Origin: Acidobacteriota bacterium
Lineage (GTDB): Bacteria > Acidobacteriota > Thermoanaerobaculia > Gp7-AA8
Assembly: GCA_019247495.1 (NCBI GenBank)
Contig: JAFAOU010000132.1
Location: 1 to 64,000, forward strand
Direction: 5' to 3'
Length of the DNA: 64,000 nt
The position numbers were made by a program, and so were the translations under genes. Position 1 is the stretch's first letter. Each line of letters opens with the position of its first letter. The notes below the pieces were generated by a model. That model saw only the letters and a program-made list of their open reading frames with translations, searched no databases and was not told the origin of the DNA. This document shows, one piece after another, positions 27,339 through 35,279 of the stretch.

Positions 27339-28925
27339 TCATGCTGCTCGCTTCAGAGCTTCCGGAGCGACCCTCTCGCATAGCTTTCCGAGCAGCACGA
27401 GGCGCTCTTGCGACTCGTCATCGTCGGCCGCAAGGGTTCGAACGTCCTGCACGACCCCCCGCAAAGCTGGAATAGATGCGACATCTTTCCCTTCGCGGAA
27501 GGGTTTTGCCGCATCAATCCTGAGCGTTTTGTTAATGAGAGTGGGGTTCGAACCGACGATTTCAAGAATCATTCGTTTGGTCGTGTTGTCGCCGTCCCGG
27601 AACCAGGTAGCGGCGCGAATACTGAACAAAATGTACATCTCGCCGGGTTCGAACCGATCTGCCTCCGTCGCACGTCGCTGACGGTCAAGAAGGGTCAGGC
27701 GCTCTTGATCGAGCTCGTTACGCTCAGCTCCGAACTCCGCCTCACTGATCTGCTCTGCGATCCGAAGTTTTGTTAGATTCCGCCGAGCAAGGTCGTTGCG
27801 TTGGATAGCGCTTTGGATTGCCATTGCCTCGGAGGCCGCAAGACGCTCCCTCTCTTCGTTTGATCGCGCGACTAGGCTTAGCGCACTTTCCTGCAGTTCA
27901 GGGAGGATGGCGAGACGATGGAGGAACGCGCCGATTTGCTCCTCCAAGTCCTTCAGTTCCACAGATCCTTGCCGACAGACGTAGCCGACGCGCCGTCTGG
28001 TGCAGTGGTAGTAGGTATACCGCGAGCCGTGGCGATTCGTCTTTTCTTCGGCCGTGATGGAGAGTCCGCATTCCCCACACTTGATGAGGCCGGTGTAGGC
28101 GAAGTCTTTTTCTTTCGGCCTAGCCTGGGTGGGGCGCCGAAGCCGGCTCTGCACAGCACGCCACTCGTCCATCGAGACGATGGGGAGGTGTTTGCCCGGA
28201 TAGAGCTGCCCTTTCCAGGGAATGAGCCCGGCGTAAAACGGGCTGCGGAGAAGACTGTACACGGCCGAAAGAGAGAGGGCTCGGCCGCCCTGTCTCTTCT
28301 TCCGTACCGTGCGGAGGCCGCGATTGGTCATTATGGCCCTGATCTGGCGCGGCGAGTAGGCGCCTGTCAGCATGAGTTCCCAGAGCTCACGAATAAGCGC
28401 AAAGCGATCGGGATCCGGCAGGATGGTGTGGGTTACAGGATCGTTCAGATAGCCGATTTTTGCGGCGCCCGGCAACCAGCCATTTTGCAGCTTCGTCCGG
28501 ATGCCGCGCTTAACGTTCTCGCTCAAGGCATCGCTGTAGTACTTCGACTGTCCAAACAGAATCGATAGCATGAACTTGCCAGATGGCGTGTTCTCGAAGG
28601 TGAACGTCGCGAATTTCAGATCCCTGAGGCTTCCCGTATCAAGCAGATAGATCACCCGGCCGCCATCAATGGAATTGCGCGCCAGACGGTCGGGAGCCCA
28701 GGCGATGAGACCGTCTGCTTCGCCCCTCTCGATCCGGGCGAGCATCTCCCCGAATACAGGTCGGCCGGGAGTCATTGCACTTTGTGCTTCTTGGAAGATC
28801 TCAACAATTTCGATATCTGTTTGGGCGCCAAAGGTCGTTTTGAGCTCGCCGCGCTGGGAATCGATCGACTGAACCTGTCGATCTTCTTCTTCGGATGACT
28901 TTCGGCAATAGATGAAATACTTCAT
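27339..28925 (-). CDS. Large serine recombinase
   Basis: The 528-residue product has the resolvase-type catalytic domain at its N terminus (YCRKSSEEEDRQVQSIDSQ with the nucleophilic Ser10, and APDRLARNSIDGG). A recombinase domain follows (YSPRQIRAIMTNRGL, SLSAVYSLLRSPFYAGLIPWKG). Then comes a zinc ribbon (CGECGLSI, YYHCTRR, YVCRQG) and a C-terminal coiled-coil region. This is the layout of phage-type serine integrases. Its presence inside a tyrosine-integrase island suggests a nested or earlier element. Its ATG overlaps the stop of the small gene upstream (28922-28925). Confidence 0.92.
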   Translation of the reverse strand: MKYFIYCRKSSEEEDRQVQSIDSQRGELKTTFGAQTDIEIVEIFQEAQSAMTPGRPVFGEMLARIERGEADGLIAWAPDRLARNSIDGGRVIYLLDTGSLRDLKFATFTFENTPSGKFMLSILFGQSKYYSDALSENVKRGIRTKLQNGWLPGAAKIGYLNDPVTHTILPDPDRFALIRELWELMLTGAYSPRQIRAIMTNRGLRTVRKKRQGGRALSLSAVYSLLRSPFYAGLIPWKGQLYPGKHLPIVSMDEWRAVQSRLRRPTQARPKEKDFAYTGLIKCGECGLSITAEEKTNRHGSRYTYYHCTRRRVGYVCRQGSVELKDLEEQIGAFLHRLAILPELQESALSLVARSNEERERLAASEAMAIQSAIQRNDLARRNLTKLRIAEQISEAEFGAERNELDQERLTLLDRQRRATEADRFEPGEMYILFSIRAATWFRDGDNTTKRMILEIVGSNPTLINKTLRIDAAKPFREGKDVASIPALRGVVQDVRTLAADDDESQERLVLLGKLCERVAPEALKRAA

Positions 28926-29167
28926 GGGCGTGGGACCGGCTCTTGCCGCTCGACCTTGGCGGGGACAGAGGGCATCTTCAGACTAGCGCCGCCACCGGAT
29001 TTGGCAAGTCGCGCCGCCGTTTCGCGTGGCGTGGGCGCGAGAAGTAGCGTGTAGAGTCGTACGAGCTTTACGGCCCACACACGCGCTTCTTCAACAGGCA
29101 GGGGCTCGCCGTACGCAGCAAAATATGCCTCACGAAAGCGTGTCACGTCTTCGTCCGAGAGATGCAT
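28922..29167 (-). CDS. Small helical partner of the serine recombinase
   Basis: The 81-residue product has two amphipathic helices (DEDVTRFREAYFAAYGEPL and EARVWAVKLVRLYTLLL) and a Pro-rich tail. Similar short helical genes commonly precede large serine recombinases in plasmids and islands, but I cannot assign a function. It is coupled to the recombinase by an ATGA overlap. Confidence 0.6.
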   Translation of the reverse strand: MHLSDEDVTRFREAYFAAYGEPLPVEEARVWAVKLVRLYTLLLAPTPRETAARLAKSGGGASLKMPSVPAKVERQEPVPRP

Positions 29168-29213
29168 TCAAACGTTTTATTCAAGTGCGCCGCAAATGCC
29201 TAGGTGTCCCTTG

Positions 29214-29246
29214 TTGCCGCTTGAGGCAAGTTTGTGCTCCTACGAT
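29214..29246 (+). promoter_or_regulatory. Shared operator/promoter element, copy 1
   Basis: The element reads ttgccgc, four variable bases, then ggcaagtttgtgctcctacga. It is nearly identical to 32852-32884, with the central loop differing. It contains the palindrome ttgcc/ggcaa and lies about 30 bp upstream of the primase start. It is probably an operator or promoter shared by the two plus-strand operons. Confidence 0.65.
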
Positions 29247-29276
29247 GCCGGCGCCCGACCGCCTAACCTTCGCCGC

Positions 29277-30251
29277 ATGATTCATCCATCCATCTGGCGA
29301 GGTGTCGCGGAGCGGTACCACCGCGACCTGCCGCCGAACATTCGCAGGTACCTGAACGATCGGGGAATCCCGGACAAGACGGTCGACAACCATCTTCTCG
29401 GCTGGAGCGGCAGTCGCATCACGATTCCCGTCTTCGGACGAAAGGGTGAGGTGCTGCAGATCCGATACGCCAAGGCGCCGGACGACACGAGCGACGCCCC
29501 GAAGGTGCTTTCGCAGGTCGCCGCGGAAACGGAGCTCTACGGCTGGGACACGCTCGCGCAGCATCCCAAACGCATCGTCATCTGCGAAGGCGAATTCGAC
29601 CGGCTCGTACTCGAGGCGCGAGGATTTCCGGCCGTCACCTCGACGGGTGGGGCCAAATCATTCCGCACGGAGTGGGCCTCCGTGTTGGCAGGTGTCCGGC
29701 GCATCTACATCTGCTTCGATCGCGACGAGGCAGGCGAAGAGGGCGCGAAGCGTGTCCAAGCGATCCTCCCTCAAGCGAGGATCGTCAAACTGCCGACCGA
29801 AGTAGGATCGAAGGGCGACGTAACGGACTTCTTCGTGACACTCGGCCGCACGCGGGTCGATTTCGAAATCCTGCTCGCTGCTGCCGCGGCGGAGGACCGT
29901 CCGATTGCCGCGGCGCCGCCAACGACACGAACACCGCGTCCCGCCTCGAAAGCCGACCGCCACCGAGCGGACTGGGTGCGAAAGCACGTCTCCCTCGCTG
30001 AAATCGTCGAGAACTACACGGAGCTTCGGGCCTCCGGTGCCGCGCTCGTGGGACGTTGCCCCCTTCATGAGGAGAGAAGTGCCTCCTTTACCGTGTATCC
30101 GACGAAGAACAACTTCCACTGCTACGGGTGCGGAGCGAATGGCGATGCCATTACGTTCCTCGAACTCAAAGAGTCGATGAGCTTCAAGGCAGCGCTCGAA
30201 GCACTGGAGCGCTACCACCTGACACATGAACTCTTCGGTAGCGCCGCGTAG
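29277..30251 (+). CDS. Primase with TOPRIM before the CHC2 zinc finger (permuted order)
   Basis: The 324-residue product has a TOPRIM domain first: RIVICEGEFDRLVLE with the catalytic Glu near 104, and ICFDRDEAGEEGAKR near 148. A Pro/Ala linker follows, then a CHC2 zinc finger with ligands Cys261, His264, Cys282 and Cys285. In DnaG-type primases the zinc finger comes first. No full catalytic RNA-polymerase domain lies between them. It probably primes or regulates replication of the element together with the downstream ATPase, whose start lies inside this gene's 3' end. Confidence 0.85.
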   Translation: MIHPSIWRGVAERYHRDLPPNIRRYLNDRGIPDKTVDNHLLGWSGSRITIPVFGRKGEVLQIRYAKAPDDTSDAPKVLSQVAAETELYGWDTLAQHPKRIVICEGEFDRLVLEARGFPAVTSTGGAKSFRTEWASVLAGVRRIYICFDRDEAGEEGAKRVQAILPQARIVKLPTEVGSKGDVTDFFVTLGRTRVDFEILLAAAAAEDRPIAAAPPTTRTPRPASKADRHRADWVRKHVSLAEIVENYTELRASGAALVGRCPLHEERSASFTVYPTKNNFHCYGCGANGDAITFLELKESMSFKAALEALERYHLTHELFGSAA

Positions 30252-31560
30252 TGAGAGCGGCTCCGAGAAGCCGCAACAGATCCCCACCGCTAGCGCCAAA
30301 CTACCGGACGGACAGCTCGCGGAGATGGTGTTCGATCCCGTAGAACGTCGCACCCGCTTCGTGGTGGGGAACGGAGATGCATGGGGTTATGAGGAGGCTG
30401 TCTCTCTTTCTCCTGCCGAGCGCCTCGTGCCGTTTTCTCCCGGCAACAACCTCGTGAAACATCAGGTCGTGCTCTTTGCGTCGGAACCCGAGGAGTACGG
30501 CAACGAGGCGGCTCTCGTCTCCGGCATCCGGGAGTTCATACGCCGATACGTGGACTTAAACGAGGAGTTTGAAGAGATCGCCACGTACTACGTCCTGTTC
30601 ACGTGGATCTACGACGCATTCGACGAAGTCCCCTATGTCCGGGTTCGCGGCGGATACGGGAGCGGCAAGACACGGTTCCTACTAACCGTGGGCTCACTTT
30701 GCCGCCTCCCGATATTCGCCTCGGCGGCGTCGACCGTGTCACCGCTGTTCCGGCTCCTGGATGCCTTTCGCGGGACGCTGATTCTCGACGAGGGCGATTT
30801 CCGATACTCGGATGAGAAGAGCGAGGTCGTAAAGATTCTGAACAACGGCAACGCCCGCGGGTTCCCGGTGCTCCGCACCGAAGTCTCACGGCAAAAGGAG
30901 TTCGATCCACGCGCCTACCACGTCTTCGGGCCGAAGCTGGTCGCCACGCGCGGCTTCTTCCAGGACAAGGCGCTTGAAAGCCGGTGCCTCACCGAAGACA
31001 TGCGCGGCGGACCACTCCGGCCGGGGATGCCGCTGAACCTTGATGACCGCTTCCGAGATGAAGCGCTTCGCCTGCGAAACCAACTGCTGCTCTACCGCCT
31101 GCGGCATTTCCATGATGTGCGCGCGCTTGTGGTCGGAACCGGCGATCTCGAGCCCCGCCTCACACAAGTCTTCGGGCCGCTATTGTCGGTGATCGAGGAT
31201 CCGTCCGCACGGGAACGCATCTCGGCCTCGCTTCAAAAGTTCAACGAGGAACTCAAAGATGAGCGAGCCGAGAGCGTCGAAGCGGAGCTGCTGGCGGTCG
31301 TGCGCGATCTCGTCGCGCGCGGGCCGGAACAGTCGCTGACCGTCAAGGAGATCACGACCGAGTTTCTCGCGCGTCACGGCGATGAATACGAGCGGCGCGC
31401 GACACCGCGTTGGATCGGCTCCATCCTTCGCCGGCGCCTCGGCCTTCGTCCGAGCCGAAACACTGGAACCTTTTCCCTTTCGCCCGAGGAGATAGCGAAA
31501 CTGCAGGCGCTCTACGCCCGCTACGGCATACCGGTCGAAGAGAAGAAAATCGCCGCCTAG
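30226..31560 (+). CDS. Replicative-helicase-like P-loop ATPase
   Basis: The 444-residue product has Walker A GGYGSGKT near residue 142-149 and a Walker B-like LILDEGDFR near 185-193. A C-terminal winged-helix-like part follows (TVKEITTEFLARHG, RRATPRWIGSILRR). It resembles the ATPase/helicase modules that follow CHC2 primases in plasmids and islands (DUF3631-like). It overlaps the primase by 26 bp and ends 2 bases before the next ATG, so the three genes form one operon. Confidence 0.72.
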   Translation: MNSSVAPRSESGSEKPQQIPTASAKLPDGQLAEMVFDPVERRTRFVVGNGDAWGYEEAVSLSPAERLVPFSPGNNLVKHQVVLFASEPEEYGNEAALVSGIREFIRRYVDLNEEFEEIATYYVLFTWIYDAFDEVPYVRVRGGYGSGKTRFLLTVGSLCRLPIFASAASTVSPLFRLLDAFRGTLILDEGDFRYSDEKSEVVKILNNGNARGFPVLRTEVSRQKEFDPRAYHVFGPKLVATRGFFQDKALESRCLTEDMRGGPLRPGMPLNLDDRFRDEALRLRNQLLLYRLRHFHDVRALVVGTGDLEPRLTQVFGPLLSVIEDPSARERISASLQKFNEELKDERAESVEAELLAVVRDLVARGPEQSLTVKEITTEFLARHGDEYERRATPRWIGSILRRRLGLRPSRNTGTFSLSPEEIAKLQALYARYGIPVEEKKIAA

Positions 31561-31562
31561 GG

Positions 31563-32741
31563 ATGGCGGACCTGACCTTTCTCGGTCGCACCAACTGGCG
31601 CCACCGCAGCCGACCGTTCGGACTTCGCGAGCTGGACCGGCGCGCTCATATGTATGTCATCGGGAAGACGGGGACGGGCAAGTCCTCGCTGCTCGAATTC
31701 ATGATCCGGCAGGACGTGGCGAACGGCCAGGGGCTCGCGCTGTTCGACCCACACGGCGATCTCGCAGAGCGGATCGTGGACTGGGTGCCGAAGACGCGCC
31801 GCGGGGATCTCATCTATCTCAATGTCCCCGATCCGGCCCAGCCCTTCGGGTTCAATCCGCTGGAGGGCGTGCCGGTGATAAGACGGTCGCTCGCCGCGAA
31901 CGGGATCGTCGAGGCGTTGAAGAAGATGTTCGCGGAATCCTGGGGCTACCGAATGGAGCACATCCTGCGTGCGGCGCTTCTGCTTCTTCTCGATCAGCCG
32001 GCGGCCACGATCGCGGATGTGCTGCGCCTCTTTCACGAGCCCGATTTCCGGCTCGATGCCGCTGGACGCGCTACGAATCCTCACGTGGCGCGCTTCTGGA
32101 CAACGGAATTTCCGGCTTTCGGGAAGCTCACGAAGGAGGCGATCTCGCCGATCGAGAACAAGCTCGGGAGCTTCCTGATCGATCCATTTCTCGCTCGAAT
32201 CCTCACAGTGTCAGAGAGCACCTTTCGACCCGAAGAGGTCATGAGGAAAGGGGGAGTACTCGTCGTGAACCTGGCGAAGGGAAAGATCGGCGAATCGCCC
32301 GCGGCACTATTCGGAGGGTTGCTGGTGTCAGCGCTTGGCGTGGCGGGGCTTGGAAGGGCCGATGAACCCGCGTCGGAGCGACGCGCGTTCTACCTGTACC
32401 TTGACGAATTCCAGACGTTTACGACTCTTGCGCTGGCGAACATGCTCGCAGAGCTTCGCAAGTATGGTGTCGGTCTGATTCTCGCGAATCAGTTCATGGA
32501 GCAACTGACCCCGGAAGTACGGGCGTCAATCCTTGGAAACGTCGGGACGCTGATGGTCTTCCGCGTAGGCGCGGGCGACGCGTTGCGGCTCGCGAAAGAG
32601 CTCGGTGGAACCGCCGATCCGGACGATCTGATTTTGCTTCCCAACCGGAGCTTCTGGGTACGCCCGCTCGTCGGCGGCGAGGCGGTGATGCCTTTCACCG
32701 GAAGTACGGTCGAAGTGATGGGCACCGAGAAAGCGGCGTGA
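31563..32741 (+). CDS. VirD4/TraD-like coupling ATPase
   Basis: From the ATG at 31563 the product is 392 residues. It has Walker A GKTGTGKSSL (residues 34-43), LALFDPHGDLAERI, Walker B YLYLDEFQTF, and a motif (LILANQFMEQL) typical of TraD/VirD4-like and HerA-type DNA pumps. There are no N-terminal membrane helices, so it is a soluble form. It probably hands the DNA-relaxase complex to a transfer channel, or acts in mobilisation. It is third in the operon with primase and helicase. Confidence 0.82.
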   Translation: MADLTFLGRTNWRHRSRPFGLRELDRRAHMYVIGKTGTGKSSLLEFMIRQDVANGQGLALFDPHGDLAERIVDWVPKTRRGDLIYLNVPDPAQPFGFNPLEGVPVIRRSLAANGIVEALKKMFAESWGYRMEHILRAALLLLLDQPAATIADVLRLFHEPDFRLDAAGRATNPHVARFWTTEFPAFGKLTKEAISPIENKLGSFLIDPFLARILTVSESTFRPEEVMRKGGVLVVNLAKGKIGESPAALFGGLLVSALGVAGLGRADEPASERRAFYLYLDEFQTFTTLALANMLAELRKYGVGLILANQFMEQLTPEVRASILGNVGTLMVFRVGAGDALRLAKELGGTADPDDLILLPNRSFWVRPLVGGEAVMPFTGSTVEVMGTEKAA

Positions 32742-32848
32742 ACACAAGTTGACGGCGCGTCTAGCGACCTTGAGAAAAAATTTATCGGGCTGTGCTATGC
32801 CGGAGGCATTCTCCCAGCTCGCGATTCTTAGTCGCGCGCAGGTATGAG

Positions 32849-32884
32849 AACTTGCCGCACACGGCAAGTTTGTGCCCCTACGAG
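32849..32884 (+). promoter_or_regulatory. Shared operator/promoter element, copy 2
   Basis: A perfect 9-bp palindrome (aacttgccg, loop caca, cggcaagtt; 32849-32870) is followed by tgtgcccctacgag. It matches the element at 29214-29246 apart from the loop and two bases. It lies about 30 bp upstream of the XRE-type gene, so the XRE protein is the natural candidate to bind both copies. Confidence 0.65.
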
Positions 32885-32915
32885 AGTTCTCTCGGGCTGA
32901 CTAATCTCTATCTCG

Positions 32916-33242
32916 ATGTCTTCGAGCTTCTCCAACCAGGTGAAGGCGTATCGTCGGCGGCTCGGTTTCGCGCAAAGCGATATGGCCGTGCTGCTCGGTG
33001 ATCGTTCGACCTCGCGCGTGAGTCGGTACGAACGTGGCCGACGCCTGCCACCGCTCCTTATCGGTCTCACGTATCAGGCGATCTTTGGCGTGGCGGGCGC
33101 AGAGCTCTTCCCCAAAGAGTACGCAGCGGTTCTTCGCAGCGTGCGAGATCGCGCAAAGACGCTCGCTTCCAAGAGTCATCCGAAAAATGCAGCACGGGCG
33201 GCACAACGGAAAAGGGCGATCAACAATCTCCTGGCGAGATGA
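32916..33242 (+). CDS. XRE-family transcriptional regulator
   Basis: The 108-residue product has a classical Cro/CI helix-turn-helix: KAYRRRLGFAQSDMAVLLG, then STSRVSRYERGRRLPP. A basic C-terminal tail follows. It probably regulates the two operons that carry the shared palindromic element. It overlaps the RuvC-like gene by ATGA at 33239-33242. Confidence 0.82.
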   Translation: MSSSFSNQVKAYRRRLGFAQSDMAVLLGDRSTSRVSRYERGRRLPPLLIGLTYQAIFGVAGAELFPKEYAAVLRSVRDRAKTLASKSHPKNAARAAQRKRAINNLLAR

Positions 33243-33742
33243 TGCTCAGCGATCGGCGATCGATCATAGCGCTCGACCCCACTGCGCGTGGAATCGCATA
33301 CGTCTTCTTGGAGCGGGGCGAACTCCTGGACTGGGGGCACCGGCGTTGCGGCAGAAACGAACGTGATGTGATCTCGTTTGTCGAGGGTCTCGTTGCCAGA
33401 TGCGCTGCCAACGTGCTGATTCTCGAAGACGCGGCGGCTCTCGGATCGAAGCGATGCCTGCGCATCCGAGAACTCCTGCGCGCGCTCGGTGAGACGCTTC
33501 GGCAAAGAGGAGTCACCGTAGTCGAGATTCCACGCGTCGATGTCCGTGAACGTTGGGCCGCCAAGGGCCTCACGACGAAAGAAGCCGTGGCCGCGGCCAT
33601 CGGTAACAGCCTCCCGGAGCTACTGCCGCTAGTGCCACCCGTCCGAAAGACTTGGATGAGCGAACACCCGCACGTGAACGTCTTCGATGCAGCCTCTCTA
33701 GCGGTGCACGCCTTCGGAGACGAGTCACACATCGCTCCCTGA
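33239..33742 (+). CDS. RuvC-like RNase H-fold nuclease
   Basis: The 167-residue product shows the spaced acidic residues of the RuvC/RNase H fold: Asp13 in IIALDPTARGIAY, Glu63 in LILEDAA, and Asp150 in NVFDAASLAVHA. This pattern suits small Holliday-junction resolvase-like proteins of phages and islands. It probably acts in resolution or replication of the element. Co-translated with the XRE regulator. Confidence 0.75.
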   Translation: MMLSDRRSIIALDPTARGIAYVFLERGELLDWGHRRCGRNERDVISFVEGLVARCAANVLILEDAAALGSKRCLRIRELLRALGETLRQRGVTVVEIPRVDVRERWAAKGLTTKEAVAAAIGNSLPELLPLVPPVRKTWMSEHPHVNVFDAASLAVHAFGDESHIAP

Positions 33743-33779
33743 CGGTCTGCGCATCTACCGCGCAGCGGTCAGCGAGGGA
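33736..33779 (+). terminator. Hairpin over the RuvC-like stop codon
   Basis: Left arm 33736-33752 (tccctgacggtctgcgc) pairs with right arm 33760-33779 with a few bulges. It includes the stop codon. It probably separates the regulator operon from the small-gene run that starts at 33825. It has no T-run and could be an attenuator. Confidence 0.4.
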
Positions 33780-33824
33780 CCTCCTTGCTGAGCACCTTCA
33801 CAAAAAAAGAAAGGAGGAAGTCCC

Positions 33825-34040
33825 ATGCCTGAACCTGTAGCGTTCAAGAGCGGTAAGGATCTCGGCGAAGAGACTGCAACTGTCCTCGTCGAGACGATGA
33901 CCTGCAGCGAGTGCGGCAAGGTCGAGAGCGACGAGCGGGCGTATGACGAAGGCTGGCAGATCGATCCGGTTGTCTGTCCCGACTGCCTGCACTGGACTCT
34001 GACCGCCGCCGGCGAGTGCTGCTGCGGAGACGCTTCGTGA
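33825..34040 (+). CDS. Zinc-ribbon mini-protein
   Basis: The 71-residue product contains CSECGK (residues 27-32) and CPDC (51-54), giving a four-Cys zinc ribbon, plus a final CCCG. A strong AGGAGG site precedes the ATG. Function unknown; zinc ribbons of this size are common in plasmid and phage small-gene blocks. Confidence 0.7.
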   Translation: MPEPVAFKSGKDLGEETATVLVETMTCSECGKVESDERAYDEGWQIDPVVCPDCLHWTLTAAGECCCGDAS

Positions 34041-34231
34041 GCGGCGGACGCGCGGCGCCGCGCATGCGCCGCAAGACACGTCGTGTCCGAGCCGAGTACG
34101 TGCGCATCCCGTGGAACGCGAAGCGGATCGCCTGCGATAGCTGCGGCGAGAGTGAGCCGGTTCCGGGCGACCTGCTCCTACGTTTTCGCCTCAAAACCTG
34201 CCTGAACTGCCTGACGGCGCTCGCCCGATAA
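34037..34231 (+). CDS. Basic zinc-ribbon mini-protein
   Basis: I use the GTG at 34037, which overlaps the upstream TGA. The 64-residue product has a strongly basic N terminus (RMRRKTRRVRAEYVR) followed by CDSCGE and CLNC, a four-Cys metal site. It may bind nucleic acid. Function unknown. Confidence 0.62.
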   Translation: MSGGRAAPRMRRKTRRVRAEYVRIPWNAKRIACDSCGESEPVPGDLLLRFRLKTCLNCLTALAR

Positions 34232-34253
34232 CCGACTGACAAAGGGGTGACCG

Positions 34254-34313
34254 ATGCTGTGCTATTGCCACGGCGCAGCGGAGCTCTATCCACGCGGAGG
34301 CCGCGATGGATAA
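34254..34313 (+). CDS. Possible 19-residue leader peptide
   Basis: A short frame from the ATG at 34254 (MLCYCHGAAELYPRGG) follows a weak GGGGTGA site and ends inside the first codons of the DUF6876 gene. It may couple translation of that gene or be chance. Listed because it fills an otherwise empty gap in a tightly packed operon. Confidence 0.25.
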   Translation: MLCYCHGAAELYPRGGRDG

Positions 34314-34665
34314 GGAGGAGCTTCGTCTCGCGCTCACCAAGTTCGCGGGCACGGTGAACTATTACCGCCACTGGACCCGTGCATTTCACTACACCGATGG
34401 CGTCGCATTCCTGGCGGACAACGCCGGCGCCTACTGGCTCCTCGACCACATCGCCGCCATGCAGAAGCGCGCGCGGCGTGACTCACAGCTCCGCGAATTC
34501 CAGGCGTGGAAACTCACCGTGAATGGCACCCGTGGCGTGATCGCCTGTCTGCGTGACAAGGACGACGAGGCGTTCCGCGACGAGCTGCCGTTCACCGACT
34601 TCCCGCTCGCCGAGATCACGCTCTACCTCCAGGACGGCGTGCTGTATCTGCCGAGCGAAGGGTAG
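34306..34665 (+). CDS. DUF6876 family protein
   Basis: The 119-residue product matches the DUF6876 pattern: FAGTVNYYRHW, YTDGVAFLADNAGAYWLLDHIA, FQAWKLTV, and the terminal FTDFPLAEITLYLQDGVLYLP. The family is small and found mostly on plasmids, phages and integrative elements; its function is unknown. Confidence 0.85.
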   Translation: MDKEELRLALTKFAGTVNYYRHWTRAFHYTDGVAFLADNAGAYWLLDHIAAMQKRARRDSQLREFQAWKLTVNGTRGVIACLRDKDDEAFRDELPFTDFPLAEITLYLQDGVLYLPSEG

Positions 34666-34675
34666 GAGGCAGACG

Positions 34676-35011
34676 ATGCTCACCTACTCGCGCTACAAGT
34701 TCACGCGGTTCTGGGCCGTCTACGACGGCGACGAACTGCTCTGCGTAACGGTCTACCTCAAAGGTGCGATGGCCGTCGTGGAGCGGATCAACGGCGAGAA
34801 GCCGGAGCCGCCGAAGCGGAAGCAGGCGAAGAAGCCTCCGCCTGCTCCGCCGAAACCGCCGTCACTCCGTGATCTCACCCTCTCGCACATCCTCGATGCG
34901 GCGATTAACGCGCAGGGCGACGAGATGGACCCGCAGGAAATCCTTGCGCACATCGAGGCGCTCGCGCGCGAAGGGCTGCGCGTCTCGACCGTGACCCCGC
35001 CGCAAAACTGA
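34676..35011 (+). CDS. Hypothetical protein with Pro/Lys-rich linker
   Basis: The ATG at 34676 follows a GGAGGC site. The 111-residue product has a small beta-rich N-terminal part (YSRYKFTRFWAVYDGDELLC), a Lys/Pro-rich linker (about 42-62) and a helical C-terminal part (LRDLTLSHILDAAINAQ). Family not recognised. Confidence 0.6.
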   Translation: MLTYSRYKFTRFWAVYDGDELLCVTVYLKGAMAVVERINGEKPEPPKRKQAKKPPPAPPKPPSLRDLTLSHILDAAINAQGDEMDPQEILAHIEALAREGLRVSTVTPPQN

Positions 35012-35023
35012 GACAAGGCTCCC

Positions 35024-35245
35024 GTGACATTTCCCCACCTGGTCGTGGTGTGCGACTGCTCTCACCTGAAGCGGGCCCACATCAACACAAGACAAACCCC
35101 GAATGGCCCCTGCACGGTCTGCGACTGCCAAGGCTTCAAGCCGGAGCCGCAGTGCGCGACGCCGAAGTGCGGCCACGGCAAGAAGGCGCACCGGAACGGC
35201 CGCTGCCACGAATGCGGCTGCGCCGACTTCCGGCCGAAAACCTAG
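35024..35245 (+). CDS. Cys/His-rich zinc mini-protein, paralogue A
   Basis: The GTG start at 35024 gives 73 residues with a repeated module: CDCSHLKRAH, then CTVCDCQGF, then CGHGKKAH and CHECGCADF. It is clearly related to the gene at 36637-36891. The two modules each offer Cys and His ligands for a zinc site. Function unknown. Confidence 0.7.
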   Translation: MTFPHLVVVCDCSHLKRAHINTRQTPNGPCTVCDCQGFKPEPQCATPKCGHGKKAHRNGRCHECGCADFRPKT

Positions 35246-35279
35246 TAAGGGCGGCGACGCCCGGAAAGGAACAAAGTTC

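Noticed and set aside
27430..27660. Three GGTTCGAAC sequences resembling tRNA T-loops
   Set aside because: They lie inside the serine recombinase coding sequence (for example encoding VGSN) and have no anticodon arm or acceptor stem.
32755..32763. Third copy of gcgcgtcta, as in the island-end repeats
   Set aside because: Only nine bases match and the second half-site is missing; expected by chance in a GC-rich region of this length.
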